Source of the DNA: Opitutaceae bacterium
GTDB taxonomy: Bacteria > Verrucomicrobiota > Verrucomicrobiia > Opitutales > Opitutaceae
Assembly (NCBI GenBank): GCA_016715765.1
Contig: JADJZJ010000026.1
Location: 1 to 64,000, forward strand
Length of the DNA stretch: 64,000 bases
Direction of reading: 5' to 3'
Position 1 is the first letter of the stretch, and each line of letters begins with the position of its first letter. A program made the translations under genes and the position numbers. The notes below the pieces were generated by a model, which saw only the letters and a program-made list of their open reading frames with translations, searched no databases and was not told where the DNA came from. Below, in pieces: positions 55,175 through 63,673 of the stretch.

Positions 55175-56439
55175 CTACCTTCCGGCACCGCCATCTCCGC
55201 GAGCCAGCTCCGGCGGATGTGCTTCCCCAGCAAAAAGAACTTCCGCTCGGGATACCACAGGATCAGCCCCTCGGACGTGGGCGTAGTGCTCGCATACATC
55301 GCCAGGTCGGCGCGGAGCATCGGCACGCCGCCGTTGTCCATCAGGAACTGCGGCTCGGAAAACCACACGGGCTGCTTCGCCCCCGGCCGGAACAAACCCC
55401 GGACCAGCCAGATCGGACGCCGGTGCTGCTCACTCTTCATCGGCCCCCAGCCGCCCATGTGGCCGTCATGGTTGTGGAAGAGGAAAATGTATTCGCCCGG
55501 GGCGATTTCGTAGATCGGACACGGACTGCACGGATGCGGCAGCGGCAGGCGGTCATCGGTCTGGCGCAACGCCACCGGCTGCGTCCAGGTCGTGCCGCGG
55601 TCCGGCGATTCCGACCACACGGCATGCCCGGCGTTGGTGCGCATCACGCAGAACAGGCGGCCGTCCGGCAACGGCACGATCGCGGGTTCCTGCACCACGC
55701 TCACGTCGGGGTGGCCGATGTGGCCGTACCGGAGGGCCTGCCCGTTGGCGCAAATCCAGCTGATGCGCAGGTCGCGCGGCGCGGGATCGTCGTCCACGTT
55801 TTCGAACCGCATGAATTCCACCACCGAGGCCTGCGACCACCAATAGTCCACGCGCTTCGGCCCCGACACGGCCGGGCTGACCCAGCGCGTGAAGCCGGCA
55901 TAGTGTTTCCCGTCAAAAAACTTCAGCGGCTTTTGCCAGATGATCCAGTTGGACGGGATACCCACGTCGGGATGATCCCAGGTGCTGCGCGGCATCTGCA
56001 CGACCTGTTCCGCCGACCAGGTCTCGCCGCCATCATCGGAATACCTGCCCGCCATCACGCCGCAGGTGGACATGGCGTAGTCGTGCCGGCCGGTGTAGCG
56101 GTTGTAGTAAAGGTAGATGCGGCCGGATTTAGAAATCAGCGGGAACTGCCAGCTGGCGATGCCGCCGCCGTCGGCCGGGCCGGCCACAAACTTCGGCGCC
56201 GTCCACGTCGCACCATTGTCGCGGCTGCGCGCAAAAACCACGCGCTGGTCCGGCTTGCCCTCGTAGGAGCTCTGCGTCCACACCGCGAACAGCCCGCCGT
56301 GCGGATGCTCCGAGACGAGAAAATGCTCGTTGCCCGTGTCCTGCGTGGAGCTGTCGAGGCTGCGGGGGACATAGACGATGTGGTCCGGATGCGTGCGCTG
56401 CACTTCGCGTTGCAGGCGGGCGGCGACAAGGGGGTCCAT
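55171..56439 (-). CDS. Sialidase-like (BNR/Asp-box) glycoside hydrolase
   Basis: A 422-residue six-bladed propeller protein with three Asp boxes, SRDNGATW, SDDGGETW and SPDRGTTW (SxDxGxTW). There is an arginine pattern (VYVPRSLD, FCVMRTN) compatible with an arginine triad. The length suits a single-domain exo-sialidase, but many such proteins in this phylum act on other sugars. No signal peptide is evident from MDPLVAARLQRE. It is head-to-head with the next hypothetical gene, with only about 30 bases between starts. Confidence 0.8.
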   Translation of the reverse strand: MDPLVAARLQREVQRTHPDHIVYVPRSLDSSTQDTGNEHFLVSEHPHGGLFAVWTQSSYEGKPDQRVVFARSRDNGATWTAPKFVAGPADGGGIASWQFPLISKSGRIYLYYNRYTGRHDYAMSTCGVMAGRYSDDGGETWSAEQVVQMPRSTWDHPDVGIPSNWIIWQKPLKFFDGKHYAGFTRWVSPAVSGPKRVDYWWSQASVVEFMRFENVDDDPAPRDLRISWICANGQALRYGHIGHPDVSVVQEPAIVPLPDGRLFCVMRTNAGHAVWSESPDRGTTWTQPVALRQTDDRLPLPHPCSPCPIYEIAPGEYIFLFHNHDGHMGGWGPMKSEQHRRPIWLVRGLFRPGAKQPVWFSEPQFLMDNGGVPMLRADLAMYASTTPTSEGLILWYPERKFFLLGKHIRRSWLAEMAVPEGS

Positions 56440-56472
56440 GCTTTTTCTTCGCCTCGAATGGGGCGCAGGGCA

Positions 56473-57498
56473 ATGTTGTTTGTCCTCCGCATGCAACTCG
56501 CCGACGTCCGCGCCGTCATGTACGAACACCTCGGGTCCCTGCGCGATCCGGCCGGTCCGGTCGGCGCCTACCGCGGCGGCCGCGGCCGGAGCGCGGATTT
56601 CTACTCCTCGCTCGATGCGGCGCTCATGCGTACGCTGATGGGGGAGGATCTCCGCACCTCGCTGCCGCCGGCGGAACGCCGCGCGTGGGCCGGCCATATC
56701 AATTCCCACCAACGACCCGACGGCACGTTCACCGGCATCTTCACGCACCATTCGCAGCTTCATGCCCACGGCATGGTCATCGGCGCACTGGGCGCCCTGG
56801 GCGAATCCATGCGCCACCGGCACTCGCTCTACGCGCCGTTTGCCGATCCGGGGGCGGTCGCCGGCTGGCTCGCGCGGATCAATTGGGCCGAGCAGTGGAC
56901 CGCCTCGCACCTGTTCTGGGGCGGCATGCACTGCTACAGCCTGAGCCGCCACTGCCCGCCCGTCTGGCGCGAGACCGTGTTTGCGTGGCTGGACGCCCAT
57001 CTCGACCGCGCCACCGGCTGGTGGGCCAAGGGCATCCCGCACACCGACCGCCATCAGGCCCTCGGCGGCAGCGCCCACATCCTGCCCATCTATCAGCACC
57101 ACGACCGGCCCTTCCCCGCCCCGGAGGCGCTCATCGACAGCATCCTCGCCCTGCAACTGCCCGACACCCGCTGGCTGGACCAGCCCGGGCACTACCCCGT
57201 GAGCTACCTGGAACTCGATGCGCTCTACGCGTTGAAATTCGCCGGAGATCGCGCCCCCGCGCACCGGGGCGGCGATATCCGCGATGCCGTCCGCCGTTTC
57301 GGACGCTATGTCGAATCGGCCTGGTCCGGCGACCGCGCCACCCTGCTCGCCGGGCACCCGCACGTCCTGCTCGGCCTCGTCGGCACCTTCGGCCTGCTCC
57401 AGCAGCACCTGCCGGACGAGTACGTTGATAGCGTCACGTGGACGGACATCTTCAGCGACCGGCGCTTATACCAGGTGGATGCGGCCACCGCTTTGTAA
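56473..57498 (+). CDS. Hypothetical alpha/alpha-barrel-like protein
   Basis: A 341-residue protein starting MLFVLRMQLADVRAVMYE; starts at 56458 or 56491 are also possible. It is rich in Trp and His motifs typical of alpha/alpha-toroid proteins: HSQLHAHGMVIGALGALGE, LFWGGMHCYSLSRHC, GGSAHILPIYQHHDRPF, and TRWLDQPGHYPVSYLELDAL. No family is recognised with certainty; distant similarity to lyases or prenyltransferase-like barrels is possible. Head-to-head arrangement with the sialidase-like gene suggests a shared role in glycan handling. Confidence 0.65.
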   Translation: MLFVLRMQLADVRAVMYEHLGSLRDPAGPVGAYRGGRGRSADFYSSLDAALMRTLMGEDLRTSLPPAERRAWAGHINSHQRPDGTFTGIFTHHSQLHAHGMVIGALGALGESMRHRHSLYAPFADPGAVAGWLARINWAEQWTASHLFWGGMHCYSLSRHCPPVWRETVFAWLDAHLDRATGWWAKGIPHTDRHQALGGSAHILPIYQHHDRPFPAPEALIDSILALQLPDTRWLDQPGHYPVSYLELDALYALKFAGDRAPAHRGGDIRDAVRRFGRYVESAWSGDRATLLAGHPHVLLGLVGTFGLLQQHLPDEYVDSVTWTDIFSDRRLYQVDAATAL

Positions 57499-57503
57499 CC
57501 CAA

Positions 57504-57584
57504 GTAGGGCAGGTCTCCGACCTGCCTTCGGAACGTTTCACAGCGGATGGAGCATCAACAAGGCGGGCCGGAACCCGCCCTGCC
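57504..57584. repeat. GTAG inverted-repeat pair
   Basis: GTAGGGCAGGTCTCCGACCT opens, and a related AAGGCGGGCCGGAACCCGCC hairpin lies on the right, in a convergent gene gap. Confidence 0.6.
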
Positions 57585-57587
57585 TGT

Positions 57588-58400
57588 TCACCCCATCAGC
57601 TTCATCAGCGCCGAGAAGTCCTGGTCGGCATAACCCGCTCGCTCCGCCTCCGCCAGGCGGTCGCGGACCGCGTTCAGTACCGGCATGGTTTCGCCGCCGG
57701 GGATGCGCGAGGCCAGCCGCATGTCCTTCAGCATGTGTTTCACGGAAAACTGCGGGGCGTAATCGCCGGCGCGGAGCTTGGGCTCCTTGAGCTTGGTCAC
57801 GCCGGAATAGCTCACGTTCTTGCCCAGGGCGCTGAAAAAAGTGTCGTCGCCCACGCCCGCCCGCCGCACCAGCGCGAGCGCCTCGCAGAGTCCCTGCATG
57901 TGGGCGGAGATGTTGAGGTTCATCGCCAGCTTGAGCGTCGCCGCCTGCGCGTTGCTGCCGATGTGGAAGCGCGTCGCCGACACGAGACTGAGCAGCGGTT
58001 CAAGTTCGGCGATCAGGCCGGCATCGCCGCCCAGGTAAAAGACCGTCTGCTTCGCCTCCGCCGCCGGCTTGCTGCCCGTGAACGGCGCCTCGAGGTAACG
58101 GGCCCCGCGGTCTGACACCAGTTTGAGGAATTTCGTGCTGCTTGCCGGGTCAATGGTGCTCGACTGCACCACAATTTTGCCCGGGCCGAGTGCCGGCAGG
58201 ATGCGGGTGAGGATGGACTCCACCGCCGGCGGATCGGCCACGACGATCTGCACGACGTCAGCCGCCGCGGCCACCGCCTCGGGCGTGGGCCGCCACTGCG
58301 GAAAGGCCGGCTGCGCGGTGCGGTTCCACACGCCGCGCAGCACCCCGGCGGTCTCGTAGTGCCGCGCCCAGGTTCCGCCGATGATGCCGAGTCCGATCAC
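57588..58400 (-). CDS. 3-hydroxyisobutyrate dehydrogenase-like NAD(P) oxidoreductase
   Basis: A 270-residue beta-hydroxyacid dehydrogenase. The cofactor motif is GLGIIGGTWARHYE at the N-terminus, with VQSSTIDPASSTKFL, RYLEAPFTGSKPAAE (substrate loop) and GSNAQAATLKLAMNLNIS carrying the catalytic lysine. It oxidises or reduces a 3-hydroxy acid such as tartronate semialdehyde. As written only a GTG at 58400 is available. The bases upstream would give MSAHETIGVIGLGIIGG if one base were inserted near 58414, so the native N-terminus is probably lost to a one-base deletion. Confidence 0.85.
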   Translation of the reverse strand: MIGLGIIGGTWARHYETAGVLRGVWNRTAQPAFPQWRPTPEAVAAAADVVQIVVADPPAVESILTRILPALGPGKIVVQSSTIDPASSTKFLKLVSDRGARYLEAPFTGSKPAAEAKQTVFYLGGDAGLIAELEPLLSLVSATRFHIGSNAQAATLKLAMNLNISAHMQGLCEALALVRRAGVGDDTFFSALGKNVSYSGVTKLKEPKLRAGDYAPQFSVKHMLKDMRLASRIPGGETMPVLNAVRDRLAEAERAGYADQDFSALMKLMG

Positions 58401-58466
58401 GCCGATGGTTTCATGCGCTCATCCCGCCGCCGTTGCCGGCGGGCGTCAATCCCGCAGGCGATCCCT

Positions 58467-58612
58467 GGGAGCGCGACCGCCCTCGGTCGCAATTGTGCAA
58501 AAACTGGTTGGTGCAGCAGCCTTTGCCTGCAACACCGTCTACTGGCGGTCAAAGGTGATCGTGAATATCGTTTCGATGCGGGCGATTGCGACCGAGGGCG
58601 GTCGCGCTCCCG
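58467..58612. repeat. GGGAGCGCGACCGCCCTC inverted-repeat pair
   Basis: GGGAGCGCGACCGCCCTCGG and its complement flank about 90 bases between two minus-strand genes. It lacks GTAG ends but is otherwise like the GTAG class. Confidence 0.7.
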
Positions 58613-58640
58613 GGATGGCACTCCAAACCATTCCCCCTCC

Positions 58641-60368
58641 CTACAAAATCGGCGTCAGCGTCGGTCCCACGGCCTTGTACAGCCGCGTAAGAATTTCCTT
58701 CGTCGTCAGCAGGCCCTCCGTGCCGGGAAAAGAACCCACCTCGCGGTAGTTCCGGTGAAAATCCGGGTGCCACGGCGCCACCGCGGTCGAGCCCGGCTTC
58801 AGCTCGAAGCTGCTGGTGTTCTGGATCGGCCACACATCAACGGGGGCCAGCGAAAGAAAATCGTCCAACAATCCGTTGATCGCCTGCATGCCGAGGGGCA
58901 GCGCCCGCCGGCCGATCACCCACGCGTTCTCGGGCCGCATGTCGCGCTCGATCTCCTCACGCAGCGCCCGGGCGAACCGCGCATCCTCGATCAGGAGGCC
59001 GACCTCCGTGTTCAGGTTCTCCGAGCGCGGGTCGAGGTTGTAGGAACCGATGAACGCCACGCGGTCGTCCACCACCAGCGACTTGGCGTGCACGCAAAGG
59101 AACGGCCCTGGCGTCTTCGCTCCGCCTGCGCGGCTCTGCGCCAGTTCGGCCAGGCTCGCGTGGGTCGGAAACAGTTGCGTCAGTGTCGCCGGCTGCGGCT
59201 TGAATTCATGGATCTCCAGCTGCAGGTCCTCGATGTAGTCGTTGCGCAGGCGGTAGTTCGCCGAATAGGCCATGATGTTGTCGGTCGAGGCGAAGCTGTT
59301 GGTCGAGATGCGGATGCTCAACCCGGGGTGCTTCTCGTGCAGTTCCCGCACGAGCTTGCGCGCGGGTTTGCTGAGGATCAGGTAGGGCGTCTGCATCACG
59401 ATGCTCGACTCCGCCTGCGCCAGCACGCCGCGCAGTTCGCGCGTGATGCGGGCGGTGCGGGAGAAATAGCCGGCCGACTTCCCGGGCTCGTCGCTGATGA
59501 AGGTCACCTTTTCCACCGGTTGCAGGCGGTCGGCGAACCGCTCCCGGATCAGGGCGGCGTCGTTCACCTCGCGCTCGAGCTCCCCGAAGAACGGCCCGAA
59601 ATCATAATCCGCCCGCTGTTCGTAGCGGGGGAACTTGCCGCTGGCCGCCAGCGCCGCGACGTCGGTGAGCGCCGTGGTCGGGACGGAATGCTTGTAGCGC
59701 CAGAACTCCTCGAACGACTCCGCCGCCGCCCGCGCCACCGGCCCGGTGGCCAGCACGTCGCGGTCGCGGAAGTTCAGGCCCGTCGCATGGTCGTAGTAGG
59801 TGTTCTCGATGTTGCGCCCGCCGGTGATCATGACCGCATCGTCGAAGACCATCAGCTTGTTGTGCATGCGCTGGTTGATCCCGCGGAACGACCACAGGCC
59901 GGCGAGCATCGTGTGGACCAGCGTGGGCTTGAGGCGCGACCAGGAGGGCCGGTAATGCCGCAGCTCCAGGTTCGGGTGCGCCGTCGCGAGGAAGGCCGCC
60001 ACGGCCGGGTTCTGGTCCGACACGAGGCTGTCCGCCAGAATGCGCACCTTCACCCCGCGGCGCGCCGCCTCGATCAGCTCGCAGATCATCAGCCGGCCGC
60101 ACTCGTCGTTCGTCCAGATGAACGTCTGCACCACGATGCTGCGCCGCGCATGGCGGATGAGATGCACCCGCAACAGCAGCGCATCGTAGCCCGAATCAAG
60201 GCTGGCAAGCCGGTTGCCCCGCGTGACGGCCTCCGCCCCCTCCCCCGTCTCCGCCGGCGCCAGGCTCGCTGCCACCGCCGGTCCGAGCGGTGAATCCGCA
60301 AACGGCTCCGCCGCGGCCAGGACACTCGCGAACAGCCAGCAAGCGAGCAGAGCGCCGATTGTCTTCAT
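58641..60368 (-). CDS. Phospholipase D-family protein, secreted or membrane-bound
   Basis: A 575-residue protein with two HKD motifs, His169-x-Lys171 in HNKLMVFDD (with Asp176) and His427-x-Lys429 in HAKSLVVDD (with Asp434). Residues 1-20 form a signal peptide or anchor (MKTIGALLACWLFASVLAAA). The arrangement resembles cardiolipin synthase/PLD-like proteins, with conserved GGRNIENTYYDHATG after the first motif and GSYNLDPRSENLNTEVG after the second. It transfers or hydrolyses phosphatidyl groups at the envelope. Start chosen at the signal peptide. Confidence 0.9.
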   Translation of the reverse strand: MKTIGALLACWLFASVLAAAEPFADSPLGPAVAASLAPAETGEGAEAVTRGNRLASLDSGYDALLLRVHLIRHARRSIVVQTFIWTNDECGRLMICELIEAARRGVKVRILADSLVSDQNPAVAAFLATAHPNLELRHYRPSWSRLKPTLVHTMLAGLWSFRGINQRMHNKLMVFDDAVMITGGRNIENTYYDHATGLNFRDRDVLATGPVARAAAESFEEFWRYKHSVPTTALTDVAALAASGKFPRYEQRADYDFGPFFGELEREVNDAALIRERFADRLQPVEKVTFISDEPGKSAGYFSRTARITRELRGVLAQAESSIVMQTPYLILSKPARKLVRELHEKHPGLSIRISTNSFASTDNIMAYSANYRLRNDYIEDLQLEIHEFKPQPATLTQLFPTHASLAELAQSRAGGAKTPGPFLCVHAKSLVVDDRVAFIGSYNLDPRSENLNTEVGLLIEDARFARALREEIERDMRPENAWVIGRRALPLGMQAINGLLDDFLSLAPVDVWPIQNTSSFELKPGSTAVAPWHPDFHRNYREVGSFPGTEGLLTTKEILTRLYKAVGPTLTPIL

Positions 60369-60425
60369 GCAATCCATCCCGCCGTGAACGCCCCGAACCG
60401 TCAATCCCGATGGGAAACCCCTGCC

Positions 60426-60515
60426 ATTAAGCGCGAAGATGCAAAGCCGCGAAGACTGACGACAAGTCGTCATGACCCTTGCGTCATCTTCGCACCTTGG
60501 CGTCTTTGCGCTTGG
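60426..60515. repeat. GCGAAGATGCAAAG inverted-repeat pair
   Basis: TTAAGCGCGAAGATGCAAAG faces CTTGGCGTCTTTGCGCTTGG with imperfect pairing, around a palindromic ACGACAAGTCGTCATG core, between two minus-strand genes. Confidence 0.5.
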
Positions 60516-60523
60516 TCCGAACC

Positions 60524-61222
60524 TCAGCCCAGGATCTCCAGCATCCGCGAAAACAGCCGGTTCACCTTCGCCTGGTTTTCCTTCACGAGGTCCTTGAATT
60601 TCGCGAAGTCGATCTCCGTGCCCTCCAGGCCGTTCGCGTAATTGTCGATCAGCGCGAGGCTGTTGTAGTTCAGGCCCGCCTCGGTGCACAGGTCGGCCTC
60701 GTGCGCCGCGGTCATGCCGATGACGTCGCCCCAGTGCTGCACGATGCGGATTTCCGCCTTGGTCTCGAAGCGCGGCCCGCGCATCTGCACGTACACCTTG
60801 CCGGGATGAATGGTGAATTCCGGCGCGAGTTCCTGGATGAGCCGCGGGATGAGGTTGTTCGCGATGCCCGGCGCGCCGCCCTTCAGCTCATGGTCGAAGA
60901 AGGTGGCCGGACCCTGCTGCAGGCCCACGTAGTCGCTGCACGAGACGAAGGTGCCCGGCGGCAGCGCCTTTTTCAGCGAGCCCACCGAGTTCAACGACAC
61001 CACGTCCTTGAACCCGAGTTCGGCCAGCGCGCGGATGTTGGCGCGGTAGTTGATGGAGTGCGGCGGCAGCGGAAACGCGTAGCCGTGCCGGTTGATGAGG
61101 ACAAAGTCCCCCTTGGTCTTGTACGTGACCTCGCCGTGGGCGGTCTCGATCTTCCGCACGTCCCACGCCGCGAAGAGGGTGGAGTTCACAATGCTCGTCC
61201 CGCTGATGAAGGCGACTTTCAT
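60524..61222 (-). CDS. MTAP/purine nucleoside phosphorylase-family protein
   Basis: A 232-residue phosphorylase. The family elements are GTSIVNSTLFAAWDV at the N-terminus, INRHGYAFPLPPHSINYRAN near residue 47 (phosphate and nucleoside loop), VYVQMRGPRFETKAEIRI near 145 and VIGMTAAHEADLCTEAGLNY near 168. It cleaves 5'-methylthioadenosine (or methylthioinosine) with phosphate, for methionine salvage. The chosen start is MKVAFISG (61222). It is slightly shorter than typical MTAP. Confidence 0.88.
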   Translation of the reverse strand: MKVAFISGTSIVNSTLFAAWDVRKIETAHGEVTYKTKGDFVLINRHGYAFPLPPHSINYRANIRALAELGFKDVVSLNSVGSLKKALPPGTFVSCSDYVGLQQGPATFFDHELKGGAPGIANNLIPRLIQELAPEFTIHPGKVYVQMRGPRFETKAEIRIVQHWGDVIGMTAAHEADLCTEAGLNYNSLALIDNYANGLEGTEIDFAKFKDLVKENQAKVNRLFSRMLEILG

Positions 61223-61585
61223 GCCCCGACTCACACGCCGGCGGGCCTTGGTGACAATTCAAAACCGGGCTGTGGATCGGAATGAATGGCGTACAAAGGC
61301 CTGAGATTGAAAACACATCCTAACACTTCTCCACTCAGTCTTGGATGCGGCAACTCTCGCTGGCGGGGACTCGGCGAATACTTTCCCGCGGATCACGCGG
61401 ATTGTCGCGGATAATACCTCCGTCATCCGCGTCGATCCGTGTGATCCGCGGGAAGACTGAATTCTGGCCGGTGGTCCAAAAACCCAACGGAATTGTGCCA
61501 CCCTTCACCCCCGTCTTGCATCCGCCCCAATTTCCGTCCGAACTCCCCTTTCCGAACTCCGAATTCCGCAATCCGAAATTCCCTC
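61223..61585. repeat. Intergenic region with a CCCGCGGATCACGCGGAT inverted-repeat pair
   Basis: 363 bases between divergent genes. At 61381-61454 TTTCCCGCGGATCACGCGG faces CCGTGTGATCCGCGGGAAG. A compositional tail GAACTCCGAATTCCGCAATCC lies before the esterase start. Promoters for both genes must be here. Confidence 0.6.
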
Positions 61586-62551
61586 ATGCCCCTCGTCGAC
61601 AAACCGCTCCCCGAACTCCTGCAATATCAGGGCCGCAATCCGCGCCCTGCCGACTTCGACGCCTATTGGGCCGAGGCCCTGCGCGAATTGGACGCGACCG
61701 ATCCCAAGCCCGAACTCGTGCCGTCCAAGTCGATCACGCCGCGCCACAGCGAGGCCTTCGACCTCTGGTTCACCGGCGTGGGCGGCGCGCGGGTCTACGC
61801 GAAATACGTCCGCCCGAAAAAATCCTCCGGCAAAAACCCCGCCGTGCTCCAGTTCCACGGCTACACCGGCAACAGCGGCGACTTCACCAGCCGGCTGGCC
61901 TGGTCGGGTGAAGGCTTCAGCGTGGCGGCCCTCGACTGCCGCGGCCAGGGCGGCCGCTCCCAGGATTCCATTCAGGTGCTCGGCACGACCTATCGCGGCC
62001 ACATCATCCGCGGACTCGACGACCCCGATCCCCGCAAGCTCGCCTACCGCCACATGTTCCTCGACACCGCCCAGCTCGCGCGCGTCGTGATGAACCTCCC
62101 GGAGGTTGACGCCACCCGCGTCGGCGCCATGGGCGGATCGCAGGGCGGCGCCCTCACCCTCGCCTGCGCCGCGCTCGAGCCGCGCATCAAGCGGGCCGCC
62201 CCGATCTTCCCCTTCCTCTGCGACTACCAGCGCGTCTGGGAAATGGATCTCGCCAAGGACGCCTACGAGGAGCTCCGCACGTTCTTCCGCCAGTTCGACC
62301 CGCGCCACGAGCGCGAGACCGAGCTCTTCACCCGGCTCGGCTACATCGACTGCCAGCATCTCGCGCCGCGCATCAAGGCCGAGGTCCTCATGTACATCGG
62401 GCTGATGGACACCATCTGCCCGCCGTCCTCGCAGTTCGCCGCCTACAACAAGATCACCGCGAAGAAGTCCCACGTCATCTACCCCGACTACGGCCACGAG
62501 GCCCTCCCGGGCGAAAACGACCAGACGTTCAACTTCATGCTGGGGCTGTAA
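61586..62551 (+). CDS. CE7-family acetyl xylan esterase / cephalosporin-C deacetylase
   Basis: A 321-residue alpha/beta hydrolase. It has the nucleophile elbow GGSQGG (Ser) near residue 188 and RGQGGRSQD near 122, a hallmark of the family. The acid is in YIGLMDTICPPSS and the His in PDYGHEALPGENDQ near 310. It removes acetyl groups from xylo-oligosaccharides, in keeping with the GH51 arabinofuranosidase in this window. It has no signal peptide, so it probably acts inside the cell. Confidence 0.9.
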   Translation: MPLVDKPLPELLQYQGRNPRPADFDAYWAEALRELDATDPKPELVPSKSITPRHSEAFDLWFTGVGGARVYAKYVRPKKSSGKNPAVLQFHGYTGNSGDFTSRLAWSGEGFSVAALDCRGQGGRSQDSIQVLGTTYRGHIIRGLDDPDPRKLAYRHMFLDTAQLARVVMNLPEVDATRVGAMGGSQGGALTLACAALEPRIKRAAPIFPFLCDYQRVWEMDLAKDAYEELRTFFRQFDPRHERETELFTRLGYIDCQHLAPRIKAEVLMYIGLMDTICPPSSQFAAYNKITAKKSHVIYPDYGHEALPGENDQTFNFMLGL

Positions 62552-62582
62552 GTCAGGCGCCCGGCACCTCGTCCATCAAACT

Positions 62583-62642
62583 GTAGGAGCGGCTTTACGC
62601 CGCGATGTTGCGCTCCCAATCGCGGCATAAAGCCGCTCCTAC
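62583..62642. repeat. GTAG...CTAC inverted-repeat pair
   Basis: GTAGGAGCGGCTTTACGCCG and CGGCATAAAGCCGCTCCTAC, a compact 60-base hairpin between two plus-strand genes. Its GTAGGAGCGGCTT word is very like REP elements of gammaproteobacteria. Confidence 0.8.
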
Positions 62643-62721
62643 AGTTAGGCTGCAGCCATAGGGAATGCCTCCATGACATCATTGTGTTTCAGGGCCAAAC
62701 GGCCTATTCCATCCGGCTGAA

Positions 62722-63003
62722 ATGTCCCTGCTCTCCAAGCTCCGCCGATGGTTTTCCAGCCCGGCCGGAGACTACCGTGAGGAAATCGCCCTCTTGCTCC
62801 TCGCCGCCCGCGAGGATGAGGCCTTCGGCCAGCGGGTCCGATTATTGCTCAGCCTGCCGGGTCCGCAGCGGACGGCGCTGGTCAACACTGCCCTCCATGA
62901 GATGGCCCTGCGCGGCGAGGCGGAGTCGCTGCGCGAAGCCTTCGCCATCCTTGCCACCGATGGAGGCGCCGCCGCGGCCCTGCGGATCCTGAACGATCCA
63001 TGA
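62722..63003 (+). CDS. Hypothetical helical protein
   Basis: A 93-residue all-helical protein (LLSKLRRWFSSPAGDYREE ... ALVNTALHEMALRGEAESL). The TGA overlaps the start of the next gene (ATGA), so the two are coupled. No family recognised. Confidence 0.7.
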   Translation: MSLLSKLRRWFSSPAGDYREEIALLLLAAREDEAFGQRVRLLLSLPGPQRTALVNTALHEMALRGEAESLREAFAILATDGGAAAALRILNDP

Positions 63004-63557
63004 AGGCAAAGGCCGCCTCCCGTCCCCGCGTCCGCACCCTGGAACAGGCGCACGCTTTCGTCCGCACCGTCGGGCTCTGCCTCGTCTTTGCCGACCGCAA
63101 GAAAGACCTGCCCAATCTCTGGGACGTCGTTGACCTGCCGGAAAAGCAGCCGGGCGAAAAGGGCTGGGGAAAAAAGATCGGCGCCGTGTGGACCTGGAAG
63201 AACCGGCTGCCCGCCACCTATCCCGACGAAATCTTCTACGGCAAGGGTGCCGGCGGCAAAACCGTGCTGATGACCCTCGATTACCTGCGGCGCGAACACT
63301 ACCCGAAGTTCCACCGCCCCGTCACCGCGTGCAGTCCCCTGGCGCGGAAAATCTACGAACTCGTCCGCATCGAACCCATGACCACCGGCGCCCTGCGCAC
63401 GGCCGTGCTCAAGGGCGACAAGTCCCTCCGCCCCGCCTTCACCAAGGCGCTCATCGAACTGCAGGTCACGCTGAACATCGTCCGTTCCAACGCCCCCGAG
63501 GTCGAATCCGACACGTGGCTGCGTTTCTCGGACCAGTATCCGTCGGTGTCGGCATAA
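63000..63557 (+). CDS. AlkZ-related winged-helix protein
   Basis: A 185-residue protein coupled to the gene before it by ATGA. It contains LPNLWDVVDLPEKQPGEKGW, AVWTWKNRLPATYPDEIFYG and ITGALRTAVLKGDK-like winged-helix text near 130-145 (TTGALRTAV), then LQVTLNIVRSN. This resembles the C-terminal half of the AlkZ/YcaQ DNA glycosylase-like family, found as short stand-alone proteins. Function, probably DNA related, is inferred from that likeness. Confidence 0.6.
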   Translation: MKAKAASRPRVRTLEQAHAFVRTVGLCLVFADRKKDLPNLWDVVDLPEKQPGEKGWGKKIGAVWTWKNRLPATYPDEIFYGKGAGGKTVLMTLDYLRREHYPKFHRPVTACSPLARKIYELVRIEPMTTGALRTAVLKGDKSLRPAFTKALIELQVTLNIVRSNAPEVESDTWLRFSDQYPSVSA

Positions 63558-63668
63558 GTAGGGCAGGTCTCCTCCTTCGCCGAGCCTATGGAGGACAGGT
63601 CCGACCTGCCTTTTTTACGCTGCACCGCGGATGAAGCGCTATCAGGGCTGGCTAAAGACCTGCCCTAC
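63558..63668. repeat. GTAG...CTAC inverted-repeat pair
   Basis: GTAGGGCAGGTCTCCTCCTT opens and AAAGACCTGCCCTAC closes, with an inner GGTCCGACCTGCC copy near 63600. Fills the gap between convergent genes. Confidence 0.7.
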
Positions 63669-63673
63669 TTCAT

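Noticed and set aside
55171..56439. Sialic acid catabolism operon formed with the AGE and aldolase genes
   Set aside because: The sialidase-like gene lies about 27 kb away on its own, and the aldolase is a divergent DHDPS-family member, so a nan pathway cannot be claimed.
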